A stretch of 64,000 bases of DNA from Diphasiastrum complanatum (taxonomy: Eukaryota > Streptophyta > Lycopodiopsida > Lycopodiales > Lycopodiaceae), in the NCBI GenBank assembly GCA_029204225.1, contig CM055098.1:18879303-18943302 (forward strand). Direction: 5' to 3'. The position numbers were made by a program, and so were the translations under genes. Under the pieces are notes generated by a model, which was not told the origin of the DNA, did no database searches, and saw only the letters and a list, made by a program, of their open reading frames with translations. Of the stretch, positions 43,730 through 55,199 are shown in pieces (positions within the stretch are counted from its first letter, which is position 1; each line of letters starts with the position of its first letter).

Positions 43730-44587
43730 CAAGATTGACCTCCTGAGGTTTGATGGAAACTTGAGAGATCTGTGACGATTCTTGCAGATCTACACTCAAG
43801 TGTGTAGAGCCTATGGAGACGACAACCCGCAAGAGCTGTTAAGATACTTCAATCTGTGCCTAACCGACACCACAAAAGATTGGTATTTCAATCTTGAGCA
43901 AAATGAACGAGACAATTGGAATATCTTACAAGCTGAATTCATCACACGTTTCAAAACCACCCGGCTTCCTCTCCAATCCCTTCCTACAATTAGGACGTAT
44001 CTGCATGGATAAGAAAATAGCGTCCTGACATGGTTCGTGGCAGGACTATCCAAGGGAATCAAACAACAAATGAAATGAAGAGACTTTTCAAACAGCCTGC
44101 GCCGATGCCATCAAAAGAGTTGATGATAGTGAAAGCATTAGTTCGGACTATGGTAACTCCGATCAAGAGAGAAGACGCAAAAAGGAACAAAGAGCCAAAC
44201 GTAAGGATAAGCTACATGATGATGTCTCCACCTCTACGACCTATATTCCATCATATTTGCCATCGAGAAATTGCACACATAGAGCAAGGAGCATATTGGA
44301 AAGCTCGCATCCACCTTACCATGGCTTTAGACCAGAAGCTAAAAGGCTTGCAACTAGGATCTACCCATGGATATCCAAGGAGAGAGTCCACTTGGTGTCC
44401 ACATTGTGCAGGGAACCATACCAAAAACGAATGTCCACAGTTGACACAGAGGTTACAGCGACGTGTGCGATATTGCCATATCTGTAATATGAGCAATCAT
44501 AATATTACTGAATGTCGATATCTCAGATATCAAGCACCCACTGAATCCCGCCCCATTGGCACAACGACAAGGTGCCTTAAGATGTAA
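43730..44587 (+). pseudogene. Ty3/gypsy gag with two zinc knuckles
   Basis: Plus frames give LLRFDGN, FLQIYTQVCRAYGDDNPQEL, YFNLCLTDTTKDWYFNLEQN and EFITRFKTTRLPLQSLPTI, the retrotransposon gag core. Stops and a frameshift lead into a 185-codon frame (44,030-44,587) with CPHCAGNHTKNEC (CX2CX3HX4C) and CHICNMSNHNITEC (CX2CX4HX4C). The first, shortened knuckle has the same spacing as the one in the gag-only element at 13.2 kb. The fragment ends against a copia piece, and no pol follows. Confidence 0.85.
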
Positions 44588-44604
44588 GAAGGCCAAGAAC
44601 CACT

Positions 44605-45262
44605 TGACTTTTTGCCATCACCTCCAATGTCTTGAAGTTGAGATGCCCCAATCACTTGTGCCATACCTCTTGATTTGATATGTCTTCTTTTGCCATACAT
44701 CCAACTTGGTTAGCAACAACACAAGCATCAAGTTTGAACAACTTACCTTGTCTTTTTCCTTTTGCAATCAATTTATCTTCTTTCTTGATCAAACAAGCAC
44801 CACCAACAAACTCCACCTTGAATCCCTTATCAAGCCATTGACTTACACTAAGAAGATTCTTAGTAATGGAAGGAATGAACAAAACATCTCTCAAATTCAC
44901 ATTCCTATTAGTAGAGAGGAAAACAGGAGTTGTGCCAATACCTTTGATTCACACTCACCATCATTGGCCGTGTAGATAACCTTCTTGTCACCTTCAAATG
45001 CCATCAAGGATGAGTAATACTCCTCATGATATGTCATATATGATGTAGCTCCACTATCAATCCACCAAGGATCAATGTCTCCATCATTAGCCAACAAGCA
45101 AGATGACATAACAAAAGCATCATTTGAGATTTGTTCATCAACACCATCTTCATCAATAGTTAGGTTGGATTGCTTATCATCTTGATCTCTCTTCTTCTTG
45201 TAACAATCACTAGCAAAATGCCCTTTGATTCCACAATAGAAGCACTTCAAATTTGATCTTAT
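44605..45262 (-). pseudogene. Ty1/copia gag-protease fragment (copy A, inverted)
   Basis: The minus frame starts KCFYCGIKGHFASDCYKKKR (perfect CX2CX4HX4C) and continues through an acidic spacer to DPWWIDSGATSYMT, with an intact DSG protease site. It goes on to LRDVLFIPSITKNLLSVSQW. It ends in the pre-integrase region. The same segment occurs on the plus strand at 46,140-46,785, so the two form an inverted repeat. Confidence 0.92.
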
Positions 45263-45430
45263 CTTTCTTCTTCATGATTCTATGTGTTGATTTGCTTGGT
45301 ATAAGTGCTAGAAGAGAATTTGTGAGATAGTTTTAAATCTTGGTGATTTCTTTTAAAAGCATTTTTTGTTGTTCAAATGAGTGCTTTGTGCATTGAAACA
45401 GGTTGAAAAATAAGATCAAGTCATTGCTAC
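45263..45430 (+). other. Leader of copia copy B
   Basis: GTGC.TTGTGCATTGAAACAGGTTGAAA at about 45,391 matches the leader of copia copy C at about 58,338. No recognised primer site or LTR end lies to the left. Confidence 0.5.
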
Positions 45431-46658
45431 ATGACACCCTCAATTGGAGTCATGTTGGAAGCCAATGATAGGCTTACCTCAAGTAACTATTCATTGTGGA
45501 AAGTGAAGATGGAATCACTGCTTGAGATGAATGATGTTTTTGATATTGTTGTAGGTTTGGGGAGAGACCAGCAATACAACAAGATCAAGTGAGGTATGAC
45601 AAGAGGGCCAAGAAGGCTCTACACATAATAAAGATGAATGTTATCAATGAGCTTCTCAAAGAAGTTGGTAAGTGCACATCATCTTTGGAAGCTTGGAATT
45701 CATTGAAGAAGCTTTATGAATCCAAGTCTACTTCTAGAATGTTGACTCTAAGAAGGCAATTTCTTGTTTGCAAAAGAATGAAGAAAATCTCAGTACTTTT
45801 ATTTTGAGAATGAAAGCATTGAATGATGACTTGGCTTGCATTGATGGAAGCATTAAGGAAGGAGAGCTTATTCAAGTGATTCCTAATGGCTTGTTGGATG
45901 CTCATGCTAACATTGTTCAAAGTATTGCTATTCAAAAGACTTTGCCAAGTTTGATGGATCTTCAAGAGACCTTGATCAATGAAGAATATAGGCTTCAAGC
46001 AAGAGGTGGATCTACATCGACACTTCAAGAGGATGCTATGTTCACAAAGGGCAAATTCAAGGGCAAAACCAAAAGTAAGTGGTCTAAAGGGCAAGATCAA
46101 GTGGATGCTTCTTCAAGTGGCAAAAAGAACGATAGATCAAAGCTTAAGTGCTTCTATTGTGGCATCAAAGGACACTTTGCAAGGGAGTGTTACAAGAAGA
46201 AGAGAGATCAAGGAGACAAGCAAGGTAATCTTACTCTTGATGAGGATGGTTTGGATGTTCAAGATGCAAATGATGATGCTTTTGAGGTGTCTTCATGTAT
46301 GCTTGCTAATGATGGAGATCTAGATCCTTGGTGGATTGATAGTGGAGAAAGTTCACACATGACCTTTCACAAAGAGTATTTGTTGGCATACGGAGATGAC
46401 AAGAGAGTGATCTACACAGCCAATGATGGTGAGTGTGCAATAAAAGAGATTGGCACAATTACTATTTCTCTCTCTACAAATAGGAATGTTCATTTGGAGG
46501 ATGTCTTGTTTATTCCATCTATTACCAAGAATTTGCTTAGTGTGAGTCAAATGCTAAATAAAGGCCTCAAGGTGGAGTTTGATGGAGATGCTTGTATGAT
46601 CAAAAGGAAGGATGTCTTGATTGGAAAGGTAAAAGACAAGGGAAGGTGTTCAAACTAG
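45431..46658 (+). pseudogene. Copia copy B: gag, zinc knuckle and protease
   Basis: ATG at 45,431 opens MTPSIGVMLEANDRLTSSNY and LWKVKMESLLEMNDVFDIV. Frameshifts near 45,590 and 45,770 then lead to a 296-codon frame. It contains FILRMKALNDDLACIDGSIK, CFYCGIKGHFARECYKKKRD (perfect knuckle) and DPWWIDSGESSHMTFHKEY. The last is the protease site with DSG kept but the following Ala changed to Glu. A frameshift near 46,650 precedes the pre-integrase motif WHKRMGHLNFKSL at 46,727. Confidence 0.92.
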
Positions 46659-47880
46659 ATGCTTGTGTTTTCGCTAACCAAGTTAGATGTGTTGCAAGAG
46701 AGCAATACCTATTCAAGAGGTTTGGCATAAAAGGATGGGACACCTCAACTTCAAGTCATTGGAGGTAATGGCTAGGAAGAATATTGTGATAGGTCTTCCA
46801 AGTTCCTTAAGTGGCATCAAACATGTTTGTGAGTCTTGTACTTTGTCTTAGTCACATAGAGACTACCTTATACTAGATCTACAAAGCCTTTTCAACTTGT
46901 ACATTCAGATATTCATGGACTTACTACAATTAGCAATAGTGGAGCTAAGATGTATGTAACATTCATTGATATTTTTGGTAGATTTTGTTGGATCTATCTA
47001 CTAAAGAGCAAGGATGAAGTGTATGATGTCTTTATCAAGTTCAAGAATGCAAGGGAGAACCGATTTTCCACAAGGATCAAGTGCTTAAGGAGTGACAATG
47101 GTGGTGAGTACATATCTACCAAGTTCAAGGCCTTTTGTGATGACCATGGGATCAAGAGGGAGTATACAACATCACGGACCCCACAACAAAATGGAGTGGC
47201 TGAAAGAAAGAATAGGACTTTGTGTGAAAGTGCTAAAGCTATGAGGTTAAGTGCTAATCTTGACAAACCATTTGGGTATCAAGCTTTGTTGTGTGCCAAT
47301 TTCTTGTGCAATAGGTGGCCGAGTGCTATTTTGGATGGAAGGACACCTTTTGAGATGCTATTCAAGAGGAGGCCGAGTGTCAACTTTCTAAGAACCTTTG
47401 GATGCACACGCCATGTCAACATTACTCTTGATGATAGGACCAAGGAGGATCCATCTTCAAGAAGATTTATTTTTGTCAGATATAGTGAGGTGAGTAAACC
47501 CTACAAGGTTTACATTCCTTCTACTAAGTGATTGTTGGTAGAGATGTCATCTTTGGTGAGGGGAACATTCCAAAAGTGTCTTCAAGCATGATTGATGGTA
47601 GTGTGGATGGATCTAACATTCTTGATGCTGATGAGAAGGATCCTACTTTGGATGGTGATGATGATGGACCCTAATCAAGTCAAAAGCCAAGGAGAACATC
47701 AAGGAAAAGACAAGTACCTTCAAGGCTCACATATTATCAAAAGAGTAAGCAAGTAGTTTCTAGAAATTATGTTGCTTTCCTAATCTCTTTGGATGAACCT
47801 ACAAGTGTAGATGAAGCAAGGGAAGAAGAGGAGTGAATTTGAGCAATGGTTCTTGAGTATCAAGCTCTTATGAAGAGTGA
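46659..47880 (+). pseudogene. Copia copy B: pre-integrase, integrase and linker
   Basis: After VWHKRMGHLNFKSLEVM, stops interrupt the region at HVCESCTLS*SH. A 193-codon frame (46,950-47,531) then holds the integrase core: MYVTFIDIFGRFCWIYLLKS, KCLRSDNGGEYIST, TPQQNGVAERKNRTLCESAK and TPFEMLFKRRPSVNFLRTFG. All three catalytic acidic residues are present. The linker follows (SSKPRRTSRKRQ-like, then FLISLDEPTSVDEAREEEE). RT should come next, but copia similarity ends at about 47,885. Confidence 0.92.
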
Positions 47881-47884
47881 AACA

Positions 47885-48290
47885 TCTTTTGGAGGATCTC
47901 CTTGTGTAGATGGTGCTATGCAAGTGGATGGATGTTATCTTGCTGTAAAATCAAGTAACGGATATGGAAAACAAAATTTACTCAATGACCTTGATGGTCA
48001 AGTTGAAGATCAAGAGGTTGATCTCAAAGGGCTTTAACTAGTCAAAAGGGAAGTTGGCAATTTGGAGCTAGTCAAGAGCATCAAAGGAGAGGTAATTGGC
48101 AAAGATGTTGTGGATCTGTTTTTGTAGCATATTGAAGACTAAATTAAGATCAAAGGAGCAGCAAGGAAGTGTTGTTCAACTCTACTTTACTTGTTCTATC
48201 TCATGTTTGAGCATTTTCATGTGGATGTGTGCAAATTGTCAAGATATGGTAAAACTAGCTACATTCGCGAAGAACTGATTACCCTCACAT
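47885..48290 (+). pseudogene. Coding-like segment related to the CACTA cargo
   Basis: It replaces the expected copia RT. Plus frames read GSPCVDGAMQVDGCYLAV, then, with a stop, KREVGNLELVKSIKGEVIG and GAARKCCSTLLYLFYLMFEH. The last block matches GAARKCPFTLPYLFNLMYEH on the minus strand at about 19,770. Two copies in unrelated contexts suggest a mobile or duplicated coding piece. Family unknown. Confidence 0.4.
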
Positions 48291-49018
<728 letters not shown>

Positions 49019-49431
49019 AATGAGGGTTCAGCCTCCAATACACGCTCTAGAGAGAGAGAGAATGAAGTGGCCTTGATTAGCAATCAATTATGTGAACTGT
49101 TACAAATAATAATAAAATTGGCAGGTCAATAATCACTCATTAATTATAAAGTGGCCAAGTTAAAAGTCCCCTTAATCATGGACTGCCACTTGGAGGAGGG
49201 ATATGCATGCATGGGGAGGAGGGTAATGCTTCATTTTCCTCATACATGCATCCTCCTCCCCATCTTTTTTAGTCAAAATTGGACTTCCATAAGATTGTTC
49301 AACCTATTTTATTTTTCTCTACTACTCAAAGACTTTCTTAGGTTCACTCCTCCTTTCTTGCAACATAGCTTGAACATCATTTAACAAAAACTAACTAAGA
49401 AGTCTTAACCTCCTTGCAAGTTGTGTTGTTT

Positions 49432-49445
49432 CATTTTTTATAAGC
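49432..49445 (+). repeat. Left target-site duplication of the tRNA-derived retroposon
   Basis: CATTTTTTATAAGC, identical to 49,533-49,546. Confidence 0.92.
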
Positions 49446-49532
49446 GACCCAACGGGGGTGGCTCAACTGGTTAGCTTGGCATCCAAAGTTTCTTTGGTCC
49501 CAGGTTCGAGCCTCCCCTTGGAAACCAAGAAG
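49446..49532 (+). mobile_element. tRNA-derived SINE-like retroposon, 87 bp
   Basis: The sequence carries an RNA polymerase III box A (TGGCTCAACTGG, 49,459-49,470) and box B (GGTTCGAGCCT, 49,503-49,513) about 32 bases apart. GGGGGTGG pairs loosely with CCTCCCC as in a tRNA acceptor stem. The T-arm does not pair, so it is not a functional tRNA. Perfect 14-base duplications flank it. There is no oligo-A tail; the body ends GAAACCAAGAAG. It is either a very short SINE or a retroposed tRNA-like transcript, and its intact duplications suggest recent insertion. Confidence 0.85.
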
Positions 49533-49546
49533 CATTTTTTATAAGC
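49533..49546 (+). repeat. Right target-site duplication of the tRNA-derived retroposon
   Basis: CATTTTTTATAAGC, identical to the left copy. Confidence 0.92.
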
Positions 49547-51439
49547 TTGAATTTGATGACAACTGTATGATGTGCTAGGGTTTCTACTAGATTTTTAAAT
49601 TTCATATTTGGCTTTCCTAGTCAAAACTCTCACGGGGTAAAGTTTTTTTTTTTAATACATATCTAGCTATTAATATAGCTTCTACATTGAGAAATAAAAT
49701 GCAAATCTCTATACTTTGCATAGTTTTTATGGAATCAAGATTGTCATTTGTGAAATATCCAAAATATGTATAAAGGTCAAGATTTTGAAGCTTGCTTTTA
49801 GAGCACAAGCTAATTTTTTGAGCCTATGTGCAATATCCACCAAGGATAATATGAGTTACCATGTTTCAAAACTCAAATTTGGTGATTTCGTTAAGGCTTT
49901 ACTACTTTTTCAATTACATTTGTGTGCCCTACAAGCTTACATACAAACTTGCAAAAGTCACATCTTTGTTAAAAGATGTTGCACATAAAGTCTTCTTGTG
50001 TTTTGTAGGGCATTCTTACTAATTAGTGAGCAAAACATCTGCTCATTGTGCTTCAAATAGAGTTCAATTAACATGGTGTTTGGCCCACATGCATGGAAGT
50101 GGTCATTGGAAAGTAAAAATCCTCATTTTAACCTTTACTCTTCAAAAAGATTTTAAGGGTGTCTCAAATCTCACAACTTACCAGCTCTTATAGAACTTCA
50201 ATCAACAAGTCGTATGACATGTTTTGCAAAGAATATCCATGCCCCAATTTTTGTATTGCATGTTGCTATAGTTAAAAATCTACATGCAACTTTCAAACCT
50301 TTCTTGTAGTTTCTTATCATAGCCAACTTTGATAGGAGTGTTCTTGTTGCAATGAAGACTTGGCATGAATCTAGTCTATGCAAGAAAGGGACATCTTAAA
50401 GTTGATGGACGCTTTGTGCTCCATAATGTGCTTGTAACTTGATGTATAGTGTCAATATTGTCCAAAACCATGCTATTGAAGTTATGTGGGTTATTGCAAT
50501 ATTTAAAAGAAATGCTTTCTTTTGTAATTGCTTTCAACTTAGCATTTCACATACTTTAATTTGCATGTTGCCAATAAGAATTTAGAGAAGTGTAACCATC
50601 AACATTTCACATACTTTATTTTGCATGTTTAGATAAGAGTTTATAGGAGTGTGACTAGTGCTCTCAATTTTCATGTTGCATGTTGCCAATAAGAATTTGT
50701 CAGAGTGTAACCATCAACATGTCACATACTTTACTTTGCATGTTCAGATAAGAGTTTATAGGAGTGTGACCAATGCTCTCAACTTTCATGAGACAAGCAA
50801 TTAAGATACTTTCTAAACTTAGGCAACCATATTCTTCTTCTTTTTCTAGAATAGATACTCCACTAGTTGCCAAAAGTAACCATGGTGCCCAAAAAGATAC
50901 ACCACTCACAATATGTGGGTATAACTTAAAGGATATACTTTCATGTGTTAAAAACCTTGATGTTCAAGGCAATCATGAGGGCACACTACTAAAACACATA
51001 AAGGCTTTTCCCCACAATATAGAGCATTACATATTTATATATTGTCTTTTTGCTAAAAAGATTATCACTTATCATATATAGATGAAGGAGAATTTCATGC
51101 TTTATGGCCCCTAATGTAGAGGGCAAGCTGCCTAAGGGGTGCATCACTGAAAACACAAATGGCCTTCAACCTAGGTATAGTATGCTCATGAGATATATTT
51201 ACCAATTTCTTGATCTAGGATGAGCCTAAAAATAAGGAAAATATACAAGGTCAAGATTGCTACAATACAACTATATTCCTTTCTGGCTATTTTGGTTAAA
51301 GTGCTCCAAAAAGTATTTAAAGATGTGCTACATATAGGGGTATGGTCTTTCTAGTTCTCTTTGGTGGTGGTAAGATTCATCCAAAAAATTACAATTACCC
51401 ATTTTTTCTCATGTTTGACTAAGATGGGAGACCCTGTCG
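49547..51439. other. Unassigned AT-rich region
   Basis: No coding sequence recognised. Apart from the tandem repeat at 50,533-50,800 no structure is seen. Confidence 0.4.
50533..50800 (+). repeat. Tandem repeat, about 115-bp period, two units plus a partial one
   Basis: The string TGTAACCATCAACAT.TCACAT starts at 50,591 and again at 50,706. Both units continue ACTTTA.TTTGCATGTT.AGATA, AGTTTATAGGAGTGTGAC and GCTCTCAA.TTTCATG. A partial unit precedes at 50,533. Confidence 0.9.
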
Positions 51440-51454
51440 TGTTGATAGTGTAGA

Positions 51455-51850
51455 AGTCAACAACACCGATGTTTATATGACTCCATAAAATTGATGCGGT
51501 CTAGTTTCTTCAAGTCCTTTGGCGTGTGAAGGGACTTGTGGACTCCTGTCAGCCAGTCCTGGTTGACCCACGCTTGGAATCTGCGCATCCAGGGATCGCC
51601 AAGGAAGGCAGCTCGGTAATAGATACGAGCGACTAGTAGTTGATCTTTGACTTTGTCGGAAGCTAGCGCCTTATTAGGATCAAAAAATATGGGGGGAAGA
51701 AAATTATCCCATTTGGATTCAATCCCCATTAAATGCTCTAAGTCCCAGGCATAAGTGACTGCCGCGTGGACTATTGGATCAGGGTAGTTGAAATATTTAT
51801 TGGCGAATATGATGAGAGCCCTTCTAGCATCTACATCTGTATCTCAACCG
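51455..51850 (-). pseudogene. Unidentified retroelement gene, C-terminal part
   Basis: The minus frame contains DARRALIIFANKYFNYPDPI, then YAWDLEHLMGIESKWDNFLP. A 90-codon frame follows to NFMESYKHRCC: FFDPNKALASDKVKDQLLVA, then FLGDPWMRRFQAWVNQDWLT. It is rich in Trp and acidic/basic pairs and looks like a folded domain. The DARRAL block recurs at 4.8 kb. I recognise no family. Confidence 0.5.
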
Positions 51851-52448
51851 TGCTCTGATGGAATTTTTGCCAACTGAGATTTTGAATTGTGATCTTGTCC
51901 AGAGGGGTACCGCATTCTGCCCATTTGGATCGTCGTGTGCATGGTAGGAAGTGCGCGTTCACCCATAGTTGTTGTGGACTTGTCACATAGGCCTTGATGG
52001 TCACAGGGTCTCTTTCAAAAAGCTGTTGATGGCACTTTGGTTGTGGGTGGAGGGCGGGTAATGCTTGCAGCTCGTTTCCCTTTATTGTCTGAGCTGAAAA
52101 AGATATCTGCCATCCGTCTCTTGATGACTCGTGGGGATACTTTGCTAGGAATTCATTTCTCCACGGACTTTGATCTTCGGAAGGCCCGGCTGACAGATAT
52201 GGTGCGCGAACCTCTGGATGATGAGGCCTATCCTTCCTCTTGGCTTTGGTTTGGCCTGCGTCTTGGCCTTGGTCTCGCGTCTCAGCACTCATATCTGCTG
52301 GTCCTTGGTCTTTGCCTTCGGACCCTTGATCTTGACTGAACCCCCCTGTTGTTTGTTGGCTTTGGTCTTGACTCATGATGGACTGTGCAGCATAAAAAAC
52401 GAGTGGCAATGAAATTACCACGGGGGTGGGCTGGGTCTTCTTCTCCAT
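51831..52448 (-). pseudogene. Unidentified retroelement gene, middle part
   Basis: This is a 205-codon open minus-strand frame. The first third is Gln/Asp/Gly-rich (SQDQSQQTTGGFSQDQGSEG), like a disordered linker. The rest carries KYPHESSRDGWQISFSAQTI, then KGNELQALPALHPQPKCHQQ and AYVTSPQQLWVNAHFLPC. The motifs HESSRDG and IKGNEL.QP recur at 4.9-5.2 kb. No catalytic motif is seen. It is separated from neighbouring parts by frameshifts. Confidence 0.5.
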
Positions 52449-53337
52449 GTACTATTGACAAGCCTTGAGGGCTTGTTTGGCCTAGGCGAGCTCATGAGTT
52501 GCGCTTGTCCGGTACTTATCGAACTCTGTCTGATAGTTGTTCAATGTTTGGCTATATACCTGCACCTGACGCCTAAAGAGATTCATCTCGGATTGACAGA
52601 GCGACCTTGCACCTGGAGTGGAGCAAGTCGTTGGAACGCTTCGGATTGAAGCTCTCGCACATTCATGGAGGCCTCTGTCAGCACTTTGGAGAGGCTTTGG
52701 ATGTATAGGTTGAGGCCATCCTCCTTCTGCTATATCTTGGCAATCTCTCGGTGCCCTTCTTGTTCATGTTGTTGAGTCAGAATCAGCTCTTGTTGCAGCT
52801 TTGTGAGTTTCGCTCATAGCTTCGTGTTGTTTGTTGCCAGGTGGAGTACCCTACTGTCCAAAATAGCCTTGGCTGCTACCGCCTCCAGGATGTGTTGGAG
52901 CAGCCGGTACGCTGGCACTGATAGGGGCTTGTGTAGCGGCCCCGACGACTTGTGGAGCTCCCTTGTCATTGTATTCAGTCAAGTTTTCAGAGGACCTGTT
53001 GTCATCTGGGGTGGTGGGATCTACCCGATCTGGCGAGGTATAAAGATTTTCTGAACAAATGCATCATCAAACAATGGTTGGTTGCCCTCGGCAACCTTTG
53101 GTGGCAAAACAGGTGGGGTGAGAGAAGCAGCAGTGGAAACGGGGGTAAGGACGGTTTGTCCAAATGAGAGGATGGGTGGAACAGAGGGGAACTGAAGTGT
53201 GGTGTGGAGCACGGAAGGCGAGGATGGAGCAGAAATGTTCTAGCGTGGGGGTGAAAATTTGATGACTTGCATCCACGCCAGAGTGTCCGGAAACAACTGA
53301 AAATCAGAGGGATTAAACTGGAGAGGAGCGACAGTGG
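52449..53337 (-). other. Linker region of the unidentified gene, heavily broken
   Basis: No long minus frame. Translation in pieces is Gln/Glu/Leu-rich (a coiled-coil character is possible around 52,600-52,830), followed by Pro/Thr/Val-rich stretches. It is GC-richer than the window average, in keeping with decayed coding sequence. Confidence 0.35.
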
Positions 53338-54390
53338 CTACAGGAGCGATGGAGGATGCGATGGTGATGGAAGGGGTAGTGGATAAGGAACAGAAATGGA
53401 AGTGGTTTCAACAAAGGAAACGGGAATGGAAATAGAAACAGTTGTGGATAGAACAGAAAGAGGGGTAGTGACAACAGAGATAGGAGGGGGAGGTTGCACG
53501 GAAGAAAAAGAGACGGTGGTGGTGGTGCGTCTTCGGGTAGTAGGTGGAGATGAGGATGAAGAGGCAATGTCACGCATTCGTTTGCTGGTCGTTGTGTCAG
53601 TAACTGCAGGTTGGGAGGAGGTGGATGCTACAGATGGCGGATAGAGGTTAGTGTGAGCACGATGGAAGACAAAAGGGTTGAGCGGTGGAAACCACGCACT
53701 TTCGTCTCTAGAAGTACGCAAGCAAAATTACACAATAGGGGGCCTGTTGCGATATGCTCATAGTTGTTGGGTTTGATGGAGACGGTTAGTTCGTGAATGA
53801 GGAAGGTATGCCAATTATATGGAACAACTGAGGGGCCAGGGAATGCCAGAAAGGATTCCACTATCTGACTCAGTAGCTTGGACTGAATTTTGTCCTTGCA
53901 AAATATTGAAACAACCAGAAAATTGATCAACAGATGTGCAACCACCTGAATGACGGGTTCCGTGATATCATTTATCAGGTAACCGTTGTTAGCCTGGATT
54001 GGAATTTCTGGTGCAATCGGGGTGACGAAAGGTTTGATTAGACTTTTTGCCTGACAATAGGAGATGGGCTGACGGTCACCAGACATAATGCCAATGGTGA
54101 CCATCGAGTTTGCGTTAGTCCTGACCTTGTACGTGGTACCTTGGTACAGAAAGTAGAAGCGTGACTTTGACGCATCCCAGGTGGCGTAAGCGTGAAGGGA
54201 GAGGCCCATGTTAATCTCAGAATGGAAAAGCGCCAAAAAAAAACCCATTGCCTCAAGAAGTGGGCCAGCTGTCTGAAGCCATGGTTGAATTAGAGTGTTA
54301 GATGGTAAGGACCAGATCTGTGTGGCCAAGGGTATTTCATGCTGGATCATCTACTTCATGCTAGAGTTTTTAGAGGACGAGGAGGCCATG
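53338..54390 (-). pseudogene. Unidentified retroelement gene, N-terminal part
   Basis: The likely start is ATG at 54,390 (MASSSSKNSSMK, then a stop). A 240-codon frame from 54,350 reads ATQIWSLPSNTLIQPWLQTA, LHAYATWDASKSRFYFLYQG, TYKVRTNANSMVTIGIMSGD and PYNWHTFLIHELTVSIKPNN. A frameshift near 53,715 leads to FHRAHTNLYPPS and a long Ser/Pro/Thr-rich stretch (SSSSSPPTTRRRTTTTVS). The globular N-terminus plus disordered linker resembles a structural (gag-like) protein, but there is no zinc knuckle or gag core motif. Family unknown. Confidence 0.55.
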
Positions 54391-55199
54391 TTAGCAGTGA
54401 TAGTTAAAGGGCGAAAAAGTAGAAAAAATGGTGGAAAAGGTAAAAAGATGTGGAAACGACAAAAAAACTATGAATAATGAGTGTCGGATGGCAAGAACTA
54501 TAGTTCAGAGCACAAATCTGTGTTCAGTATGTGCAGATGATAGCTTGTAGGAAGTTTAGTCACAAACAGAGAACTTGGAAATTTCTGTGAAAATTTGAGC
54601 AGAGCTTCGCCAACAAAGGTGACAAATGACTCGAATTCAGCCCTTATATAGCGGAATTTAGAGTGCGTATTAGGTGCTTTCCCTTGTTCGGTTTCACCCA
54701 AATTTTGGCAGGGAACTTCTTCACAAAATTTTAAGACCTCAGAGAAGTCTGCGAGAGTTCAGAAGATGATTTGACTGCCCTGCGAAGGTTCTGCGAGGGT
54801 TCAGACTATCTACAAGGGTTAAACTCTCGCAGGAGGTGATCTCTAGCACAACATGTTCCTATGATTAGATTTTCAAGATCAAACTATGCAGGCAGCCTAA
54901 TTTCACTACTCTGATTCCATCTATGCACCTTGCGAAGGTTGGTAGGATGATCTTGATGCTCTGCGAAGGTTCTGAAGATTCAACTTCTGGAAACCCTCGC
55001 ATACACTAAAAAATGATGATTCCTCCTTCATGAACTCTCACAGAGATTTTTATGGATGCATCTGGGTCAGATCTAGTGACAGTCCAAGTTTCAAGAGCTA
55101 TCTCCTAGGGGATCTCTGAAAATCATGAAAAAAAAATACTCTTTTAGAGTGTTTTTTGATGAGATCTTGAGATTCTCTGATTTTTAACTTTTGCAAACT

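Noticed and set aside
47885-48290. Continuation of copia copy B into RT
   Set aside because: The expected RT motifs (LVAKG, LDVKTAFLNG, YVDD) are absent. Instead the sequence matches the CACTA cargo segment.
49446-49532. Functional tRNA gene
   Set aside because: Box A and B are present, but the T stem and anticodon arm do not pair, and perfect target duplications show it is a retroposed copy.
53313-53721. Plus-strand and alternative-frame ORFs across the Ser/Pro-rich block
   Set aside because: They are shadows of the minus-strand low-complexity coding region, which is matched by the copy at 5.2-5.4 kb.
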